DNA from: Vigna angularis
Taxonomy: Eukaryota; Streptophyta; Magnoliopsida; Fabales; Fabaceae
Length of the DNA stretch: 64,000 bases
Assembly: GCF_016808095.1 (NCBI RefSeq)
Contig: NC_068973.1
Location: 32,544,077 to 32,608,076, forward strand
Direction of reading: 5' to 3'
The first letter of the stretch is position 1; each line of letters begins with the position of its first letter. Shown piece after piece: positions 54,900-64,000 of the stretch. The position numbers and the translations under genes were made by a program. Under the pieces are notes generated by a model, which worked only from the letters and a program-made list of their open reading frames with translations, did not search any database and was not told the origin of the DNA.

Positions 54900-56611
54900 A
54901 ACATCTTCATCCTTAAACCGTACTAATTAATTTATTTTGGGTGGGAAAATATTATTGTCCTATTTAATATATCATTTTAGTTATATATTGACCGTCGTTA
55001 CTTTTTGATAATACGAACTACCGATAAGAACTAGTCCCAAAACCATGATTTAGCTGTTTTCTTAACCCTTGTAGTTTTAGGTAAAGTAAATATGTTTCGT
55101 TGGCATGGCAGGTACCTAGACTTTGCACACCGAGTGGATGAGGCCCTTGGTTTCATGGCTGCTGCAGGCCTCACGGTGGAGCATCCTATAATGAAAACAA
55201 CTGAGTTCTGGACTTCACATGAATGTCTGTTATTGCCATATGAACAATCACTCACCAGGTTGGATTCAACTTCTGGTCTCTACTATGACTGCTCCGCGCA
55301 TATGCTTTGGGTTGGGGAACGGACTAGGCAGCTGGACGGTGCTCATGTTGAGTTTCTAAGAGGAGTTGCCAATCCTCTCGGAATCAAGGTTTTGACATAT
55401 TTCTTTTAAATGCATGCAAACCCTTTTCATTCTATTGCTATTTTGACGTAGATTTACTCTTAACTCTCTTGATTTGCTTCGTTCAAGTTAGATAGTTTAA
55501 TGATTGATGAAATAACATGGCATCGTGTGGCAGGTAAGTGATAAGATGGATCCAAATGAGCTTGTTAGACTGATCAACATTTTGAACCCCCAAAACAAAC
55601 CCGGAAGAATAACTGTGATCACGAGGATGGGAGCTGAAAATATGAGGGTCAAGCTTCCACATCTGATCAGGGCAGTACGCAGAGCTGGACATACCGTAAC
55701 TTGGGTCAGTGATCCTATGCATGGAAACACCATAAAGGCTCCGTGTGGACTCAAAACTCGCCCCTTTGATGCAATCAGGGTAATAGTCTTGCCTCTATAA
55801 TTTGTTTGGTTATCTTGCATGAGAAAGCTTTCGGGTGCTATTAGAAACGTAGATATGCTTGGTTTAGAATCATGTTAGTTATAGCCTTTTTAGTAAGCAT
55901 AAATTATTCACTACGTAAGTCATGATGTTTTTTTAGACTTACATCTGATCATCTGAAAGGCTTTATAAAGAAGATTGGGAAACAATTAGCATCAGTGTTT
56001 GTGATCGATGTAGACTTATTTGCAGTTACTTTAATGCATCGTAGTGACAATTGCTAAATTTGACATCTGAACTAGTTCAGAGGTTGGCTACCAAACCTGA
56101 AGGTTAATCGTAAGGTTATTGTTTTTTCAATGGGCAATTGAACCAACCTTGACTGGTTTTGAAATTTAAATCTTACCAACTTCAGAGAAAGCAACATCAT
56201 GAGACTGCCAACCTTGATGTCTGATTGCCTCAATTTTGGTCTCTAACCATTGAAAACCAAGTTAGAGAAAGCAACATATATCATATATCAGTACCAACCT
56301 TGATAGTTGATAGCTGATTATGTGTACAATTTGACTTAATTGAACAGGCGGAGGTGAAAGCATTCTTCGACGTGCATGAACAGGAAGGAAGCCACCCAGG
56401 TGGGGTTCATCTAGAGATGACGGGTCAGAATGTGACTGAGTGCATTGGAGGGTCGAGAACTGTTACCTTTGATGATCTGGGTTCACGTTACCACACACAC
56501 TGTGATCCCAGGCTTAATGCTTCGCAATCTCTTGAGCTTGCTTTCATAATTTCTGAACGCCTCCGCAAGCGTAGGATCGGATCGGATCGCGGCAGCATCT
56601 TTTCTCTGTAG
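52991..56611 (+). CDS. Plastid class II 3-deoxy-D-arabino-heptulosonate 7-phosphate synthase
   Basis: Five exons (52991-53497, 53604-53881, 55112-55388, 55534-55779, 56348-56611) join in frame to 523 residues, the usual plant length. The enzyme condenses phosphoenolpyruvate with erythrose 4-phosphate, the first step of the shikimate pathway to aromatic amino acids, lignin precursors and phenolics, inside plastids. Residues 1-50 are Ser/Thr/Pro-rich without acidic residues early on, as expected for a transit peptide. Hallmarks are [27 protein letters not shown] (metal-binding Cys), [68 protein letters not shown] and [17 protein letters not shown] 52991 is preferred over in-frame 52877, which lies upstream of the predicted transcription start. 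Intron 2 (1230 bp) holds a TA microsatellite. Which isoform this is cannot be told from the sequence. Confidence 0.97.
54840..54897 (+). repeat. (TA)n microsatellite in DAHP synthase intron 2
   Basis: About 58 bp of TA dinucleotide, 215 bp before the exon 3 acceptor. It is likely to vary in length between accessions. Confidence 0.9.
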
Positions 56612-57809
56612 GATTCAGTGCCTACAAACTGGCTTTGTACCTTTTTCCTTAAATTCTATTATATGGACCAACAAAAGTTGTCAGAATATATATCTAGGAG
56701 ACTAAAGGAGATATATAATAGGTATATGTGGTCTCAAGGACTCAGAAATAAGAGACATCAATAAGCGTGTATCAAAAAACTATCCCTAAACATTACCATT
56801 CAGATACGAGGGAATGACAATGATACAATAGGGAATGAAATGATACAATGACACACTTTTGTATTGTAAAATATTTAGGTGTGTACTCTTCATATATATC
56901 AAGCTTACTTCCTACCCTTTATGTTTTACGTGAGTATTTACAGGTAAAGCGACACTGTTTTTTATCAATCGAATTAAGTTAACTTAAAATTTTTGTTATT
57001 AATAATATACGTAAATATATTTATTTATCAATTTATTCTTTATTATTATTATTTTAATACTACAACATACATAATATACTTTTAATATTTTACTGGTAAA
57101 CATATAATAAAGTATGAAAAGCGTAGAATTATTACCTGGTGGAGAAGGAGGACATAGACAACCTTGGAGGACAACCTAGGCAAGGAGAGATCTAGCGAAT
57201 TTATTTAGTAGAACTCTTTTGAAGATTGACCACGTGAGGGTGATAGGTTAAAGCCATGCTATATTGATGGGAGTCTTTTTCAAAAATTATAAATGCCTTG
57301 AAATACCACTAGTAGTGATCCTAAATTTCTAAGAGACGGCTGATCTTTAATGATTTAGTCATAAATACTTTAATGTGAGATGTAAAAGTTCGCACGTGCT
57401 ATAAAAGATATATAGCTATTATGTCCATATGATCAATCGTCGTGCCCATCTCATCTCTCTTTTATTTCACGTCTATAGTCTTTTTGTGTTTTCATCTATG
57501 TTTAATATCTCATTTGCAAATAAAAAATATTTGTCTAATAAAAATCATGGCATGTCCGTTTGTTTTATGATTTATCTTCTGCTATTCATTCTTTGTCTGG
57601 AAAAAGGTTTAAATAGAAAATAAAAATAAAAATCTACCTAGTCTTTATGTTTTAAATTATATTTGGTCTATTTGCCTCGATAAGCAAAGATATACGATGA
57701 CCAAAGTTTCATTTAGTAAAAGTTTTTTTTCTTCAATTTTCTACATAATAATGTATTGTTAACACATATATGTCTCAACAAATGATAACAATTCTTATAT
57801 TTGTCACTA
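56612..57809. other. DAHP synthase 3' region and intergenic DNA
   Basis: The first few hundred bases probably contain the 3' UTR. Nothing else is recognisable. The small ORF at 57429-57623 has no domain. Confidence 0.5.
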
Positions 57810-58140
57810 GATTGTTTTACAATATAGATTTTAAATCTAACTCAACTTACTAACTTATAAAGTGTGAGATTTGTATATATTTATATACTATAAAAATTGT
57901 TTTACTTTTAGTCCATATAGAACTTTTAACACATTTTCTAACATCGAGCATGTACTTCTTTAGTTTATAAAGTGATATTTATACTTATTTATACTATAAA
58001 TTAGTTTTATATAAATTTTAAGTCCAACTCAATCCTACAAAATCGATATATAAGATAAGATTTAGGTTCTCTTATATACAACAAATTTGTTGTATATCTA
58101 CTTGATGTGAGACTTTCAATATTTGTTACAATGATAATAT
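57810..58140 (-). mobile_element. Possible TRIM-like LTR remnants, two degenerate copies
   Basis: On the - strand the segment ends of the form ATTGAAAGTCTCACATCAAG (near 58110-58130) and a weaker copy near 57940 are each followed by TATATAAG-like and GTTGGACTTA/GTTGAGTTAGA-like blocks. The arrangement matches the short legume LTR pattern also seen at 43897-44060. Neither ends nor target duplications were confirmed. Confidence 0.35.
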
Positions 58141-61100
58141 ATGTGTTTTGTGTTATTAGAAAGAAAATTCAAATATATGCAATTTTTTTTCTCACTTTGG
58201 ATTTCGTTTGTAATTGGAATAGTTGCATATAATTGTGTATGTTTGTAGATAATTGACCGGTGCATCCCTTACCATATTGATTTTGTTCCTTGAAATGTCT
58301 ATCTCTATTCTCAATTTAGTTTGTTGTATTTTACTCCACCGCTGGTTACTAGTTTTGCTTTTCCCATGTTTTAACTCACTTAATTGCTACATAAAAACTA
58401 CCACATAATTAGTTATAAAGTGAGAAAGCAGAGGATAATAAAGTGCACTATATAGAATCTAAATCAACCTTTCATTTCCTAATTAATAGTTATATCAATT
58501 TACTTTCCTATCTCGCTTCTTTTTCATTTGCTCTATCATGAAGAGTAAATATAGAGAGACAAAAAAGAAGCACATTATTTTTTCTGTTAAATCACTTATG
58601 AGTTATGGATTTATTGTGAATACAAAAATACGAAAAAGGATGAAGGAAGTGTATATTATTTAATTTTTTTATGAGTTTGCTTAAGTTCTAAGATGAGAAA
58701 ATATTCAACTTGATCATATATGACTTTTACTACCACATTAAATACAACCAATGATACCTTTTGGTCTACCTTATGGTAGTTGGAGATTTAAGAGAGAAAT
58801 TGTTAGTTATATAAACCCTGTTGCAAAACTAGTGGAAAACATAATTAATGAAAATGTTACATTATAAGATGATCAGTTGGTAGTTACTAAATGGAAATAA
58901 CCCATCAAGTTAAGAAAACTATATATAAGAGAAAACAACTTAGTGACTCACATGCCATTGTCAAAAGTAGCTTTTAAAATAAGCAAAAGTGTCAAATTTA
59001 GTACTTATGATTATATTAAGAAATATACTAACTTTATATGATGTTAAACTTAAAATTAACGAATAATAAATGATGAGATGAGATTATTAAGAAGAATTTA
59101 TAAGATAAAACTAATCATAACAATATTTTTGAAATAAGAAAATTTTTCTATGATGATTTAGTATGATGATTATAATCCACTTGTCATAACAAGTGATACG
59201 GTGATAAAATTATAAATATGATTAGACTTTTTATGTGGATTAGATCTTGAAAGTGACATGGTGATAATTTTTTAATAAATTACAAAGACATTTTATACGG
59301 GTTGAACTTAGAATCAACCTAACATGTTTAATTTTCTTATTCTCCCAAGGTTCTTAAGCTCCACTCACACTTCCTTCTCTTTGTAGCTTTGCTTTTCTCC
59401 TCCCCGCACTCCTTGTGTTCTCTCCTCCCTGCATCCTAACTCAAGTGGTCTTTGTCTTCTCCATCTATGGCTCTCGTGGTCGTCATTGTTGCTTGAGTTC
59501 TCGCCGTCACTATTGATTGTGCTCTCATCGTCATTGTGTAGTGTGGTTGCTTTCGATCTCTCATCTCTGGTAAGTTCTCATTTTGAATTTTCTTCATTTG
59601 AGTATATAAGCTTGGCAGTTTCCTTCCACAAAAGACTTATTCTTCTTGCACAATCACATCAAACAACTCCCTTGCCAGGAACCACAACAATTGCCTTCTA
59701 CATCGACTTGGGGCACCACCAGTGGAGTCAATCAACATCGAAAGCGTCTTCGACCACCGCGTCACTCCTTCTGTTCCTCTTTAGTGATGATAGTTTCTCT
59801 TTTCTCCATCAGAGCTTTTTCTCTAAACCAAAACACCCAAGTTTAATTGCTATACGCCACTGGTGACGTCATAGTCATGATCGAGGAGCCACTGCTTGCG
59901 ATTAAGGGTGTATCCAGTCCCAATCACGCATTACTCTTCTTTTCTTTCACTTTTTCTCTTCTGAATTTCAAAACCATTATGACCTAGTTCTTCTCCTTCT
60001 CCGACAAGCTTCATGTTCCCACTCAACCAAAATCATATCAATGATGTCAATTACAAACAAAGGTGTCGTTAGCATCACCATTACTTATTCTAGTTTCAAT
60101 TTCTTTAACACGTAAGACTCTCTCCCTTCAAGAGCTACAATAGCACCACCAGACTTTGTCCTTCCTTTCACCATCGCCACATCCCTATTTTTTTTTTTAT
60201 TTACTCGTTCCCCCTTCTAATTGTTTGTTGTTTTTCAATTTGAAATATTTTTTTAGTTCAACTATTAAACCTGTAATATTAACTAAGTAAATTACTTATA
60301 TTTATTATTAAATAAATCAATTTTTTTTTCACTAAATGATCAAAGTTATATTATGATGGATATTAGTGGGATTTCTAATAGCAAATTGGAGCTAATAACT
60401 AAATATCTTAATTAAAAATTTCTTTGATAAAGTTAATATTTAAAACAATGCTGTTTACATTTAAGCTATATTATTTCTTTATTTTCTGGTCAACATGTCG
60501 CATAGTGTATTTTAAAACAACTTTGAAGAAGGTCGATGGACATTTAATAATTTATATAGTACAAATTGGAAAAACATGTTGGAGGTATTGACTAAGTATA
60601 TTAAGAATAGGATTTTAAGTTTATTATAAGACAAGATTTGTTCTAATTTTATATTTTAATTTTTTTTTTATTTTTAATACATCTTTTATGTGAGATTATA
60701 TATTAGTGACAATATTTAATAATAATAATATAATAATAAGTTAATAAATAACAAATTTTATTATAATATATTTCGATTAATTATAATATCATCTTAATAA
60801 TAAGCTTTAACTTTAATCTTATAATACAGGTTTGTAGAATGAGATTTATGAGTTGAAGTTTTTCAATTTTCAATTTTTATTTAATCCTTGTAATATATTT
60901 CCATAAATCTTCTCTATAGATTGTAATATAAGATAGATACATGTCCATTTTATTCACTAAAATATTCTTATGCAATTGAGTATTATTTCCTTTTGCATGA
61001 ATGGTTTTTTTTTGTCTTTACGGAGTGTGGGAAGATGCTTACCAACTGTTATGTCTGGTAAAAAGATTATTTTGTCTAAAATGGAGTTACAACTTATTTG

Positions 61101-63447
61101 TTGCATATTAAACAATTATATCGAATAAGAAATTTAGAAGCAACATTGGATTTTTTTTAGCCACGCAACCAGTATGTGGAATTTTTCTTTCAAATATTAT
61201 AAAAAAAAAATTCGTCTGTGGGAAATATTTTAAAAAGATATTTCAGACATTATGACCGATAAATTCAATTTTCAATCTTTTTCTTGCACTTAAAAAAAAA
61301 CTTATTTGCGGTTTATTTCTTTTGGTTTATGTTAAACCGTTAAAAAAGTATGATTTATGTTAGTTTATATTACCCGCAACAAATGTTAGGATTTTTTAAT
61401 ATTTCTTAATTTTTTATTTAAAGTTTAATTATACATTTGTTCATGAATTTATTTGATTGTTTCAATTTCGTTCCTTTATATATATTTTTCTAATTTAGTC
61501 ATTTTATTTTTTTAAAACGATTTAATTTGGTTGTTTCCTTAGATTTAATGGATTAATGTTATTGTGTTGTTCTTACATATAATGTATTAATTAGTAAAAT
61601 TTTTAATTTTATTTCTATTTTTAATTTTCTTAAAAAACAAAAACTAGCATGTGTCATATCATAACGGTGTTACATAACAATAACAAGATAATTTTCAATT
61701 TAATTTTCATATTTATAATTTTGATTTACTTTAGTTATTTTTAAATAAAACAATTTAATCTTGTGACCAAATTAATAATTAACTTTGATTACAACTTATA
61801 TTTATATGTTAAAATATTTTTTTTAATTTATATATAAGATTACTCAACTTAAATATTCAAATTAATTTTTTTAAACTTTTACATAAAAAAATTCTTATTT
61901 AAATTTATCATTTATAAAATGACACTTATTACATTAAACATTTAAAAATTACAAATATCACTTTACTTTTACATTTTTAATATTTTTTAAAAATTAGAAA
62001 TTTTAATCGAGATTTATTTTATGTAAAATGTAAAAATTAAATTAATTTGAATATTTAATAAAATTATTTAATAAATAAATTTTAAAAAATATTTTAATAT
62101 GTATATATAAATTGTAATTAAATTTAATTATTAATTTAATTTAAATTATAAAGAGACTAAATCATTTTATTAAAAAAACTAAATTAAATAAAAATTATAA
62201 ATATAAATAGTAATTTGAAAACAAACACTATTATATGATATTGTCACGTGAGTGACAGTTTTTTTATTTATTTTAAACTTTAGAAGAAAAAAAAATTCAT
62301 CATATGTCATGTATGAATAAAACATTAACGTTAGTTAAGAAAAAAAAATCATTATAAAAAATAAAAAACCAAAATAAAAAAGAATGAAAAAACAAAATTG
62401 AACTGACCGAGGACCATGTCTATATTGAAGTCTTTCACTTCACATTTTAAAACGAAGGTAATTTTCGAATCAATCGAACTATTTTCGTATTATCATGGAT
62501 TATAATTTCTAATTTCATTGATTTGTATTACTTTTGCCACCAAAATCCAAATCACAGTCTACAAAGACGCGTGAAGAGGATTTCGTCAGATACATACAGA
62601 TATAACGTAAACTTTAATGATAGAATTTTAACATTTCATCGGCAACGCGGCTCCTCTTCTTGCCCTGTCAACATTTCTCTTAGGAACGACATTGTATTTT
62701 CTTTTTATCAAAATACTATTTTGCATATACGATGTGTGCTGATCCATCTTCTTAACTTAATTTTCTTTTAGGCTTAATACCTCTTAATACCTCTTTTGGT
62801 TGAAAGAGGTTGAAAGAGGAGTTGTGTTTAAAATAATTCTATCTTTCTCAAAAAAGTAACAAATGATTTCAACTTTTAAAAAAACGGGTAAGTTAATCTT
62901 TTCTGCTAATGGCGTCAAAAATTAAACGGTACAGTTGCTCCTCTAGACAAAACTTAAAGACATGTCCAGTTTATCTTATTGTGTGACAGTTGCGTGACAA
63001 TGAGGTTAAAATTGTGACAAAAAAAATAGATTGGGTGTTGTTAAGGCTTCCATTCAAGAGTAAACAACTCTCCACTCAATCTGCTTCTTTGACTTGCTCA
63101 AGTCAGATTCTCTGTTTTGCATTCCAAATAAAAATCCCTCATGCATTTCTGAGCTGTTCATTTCTGTAATTTTAATTTAATTTCTTTAGAAAATTATTAA
63201 TTTTTAATCTATGTATGGAGTTACTTTTCACAAGATCTTCAATCATTAAGATCCTCCAAATTTTGAAATACCACAAATTTGGCAAAAAATTTCATTTATT
63301 TGAGAAGTAGAGGAGTTCAATTTTCGTGTAAGAAAAAAGTGGTCAAGAAACAACCTGCCTCTGCGAAGAAACAACCCGCCTTTACCGTGACCACTACGTT
63401 TCGAAGAGGTCATGTCTACGCTTCCCTGGGAAACAACCCAACATAGA
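58141..63447. other. AT-rich intergenic region, no supported gene
   Basis: Positions 59340-60200 are richer in C and T and carry short open frames without recognisable domains. Positions 60200-62450 are very AT-rich. No element end, RNA gene or exon could be supported. Confidence 0.45.
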
Positions 63448-63470
63448 GAAGAAGAAGAAGAAGAAGAGGA
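63448..63470 (+). repeat. (GAA)n microsatellite
   Basis: About seven GAA units inside a GC-richer patch (63330-63740). Around it GAAACAACC(C/T) occurs three times (63348-63435). Open frames on both strands here are unrecognised. Confidence 0.8.
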
Positions 63471-64000
63471 TTTTCCTTGCACCGCGAAGGGCCTCGCGAT
63501 TTCACCACAGTACTCGCCAGATCGTGCCACCACGACCTTCTTCGACATGATCTCCTCACGCGATCCCTCGTGAACACACCGCCAGACACCATAGAAGACG
63601 AAAACGCTACCTGCGTCGCGCTCCCGCATCTATGTCGTATTTGCTGCCACAAAGCTTCTGCCTTTGCTCTAGACAATAATAACTCTCAGAGTAGAGTTGT
63701 CCGCGAGAAAGAAAAACTCAGGGTTGGGTTGTTAGCGTGAAAGAAACAAAAGAAAATTGGGAATAAGAAGAAAAGTTCTTGATTAAGTTTCTGATAGTGA
63801 ATCAACTTTTTAAAAATTTAATTAGATTTAAAGTGATTTTAATTAAATTACCTATTAAGATTATAGGTAATTAGAAATTGTTATTTACACGTTAATGAAA
63901 CTCTAACTCTTCATAAATTTTTTAATTATAAATTGAAAGGAATCTTCGCGCAATTCAACATTTTGTAGTAATTTTTTAATAATTATTTATTTTCCTTTAA
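63471..64000. other. Window end, no supported gene
   Basis: Overlapping open frames on both strands (63246-63740) are arginine- and serine-rich by composition and show no domain I recognise. After 63740 the sequence becomes AT-rich. Confidence 0.4.

Noticed and set aside
59486..59866. 126-codon + strand frame
   Set aside because: Ser/Leu/Phe-rich low-complexity translation without motif or neighbouring exons.
63246..63740. Overlapping frames on both strands in a GC-richer patch
   Set aside because: Composition-driven open frames around a GAA repeat; no domain recognised.

Overview
This window looks like nuclear DNA from a flowering plant, most likely a legume and probably of the bean/cowpea/soybean tribe. 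It is AT-rich, its genes carry GT-AG introns, and the proteins are typical plant ones: a chloroplast class II DAHP synthase, an EXORDIUM protein, an FBW2-type F-box protein and a type-B response regulator relative. The species guess is inference from repeat style and protein similarity recalled from memory; no search was run.

Layout. Four intact host genes are supported, all on the + strand: a single-RRM RNA-binding protein in six exons (2353-6214), an intronless EXORDIUM-like gene (26493-27437), an FBW2-type F-box gene in two coding exons (33224-34455), and a plastid DAHP synthase gene in five exons (52991-56611), the entry enzyme of the shikimate pathway. Three host-gene relics are also visible: a BAM/CLV1-like leucine-rich-repeat fragment (13181-13342), a decayed second EXORDIUM copy 2.5 kb downstream of the intact one (about 29990-30185), and a response regulator gene (41679-42988) whose five-exon frame is open except for one TGA between the receiver and the DNA-binding domain.

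Mobile DNA. A complete Ty1/copia element lies on the - strand at 18774-23896, with 475-bp LTRs differing at two positions, a GTGTC target duplication and an uninterrupted polyprotein. It sits inside the reverse transcriptase region of an older, broken copia copy (about 17520-24700). A second LTR element at 46902-50703 has two 874-bp LTRs that read as identical, a CTATG target duplication and only a gag gene. Its repeated polypurine tracts suggest a non-autonomous Sirevirus derivative. Its promoter carries a tight cluster of an ATAATCGATTAT palindrome.

The rest is AT-rich intergenic DNA with microsatellites, two tandem arrays (14708-14972 and 15083-15612), a roughly 20-bp minisatellite (13337-13563), fragments resembling short legume LTR elements, and no gene I can support. 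The genes do not form a common pathway. No CRISPR, rRNA or convincing tRNA gene was seen.
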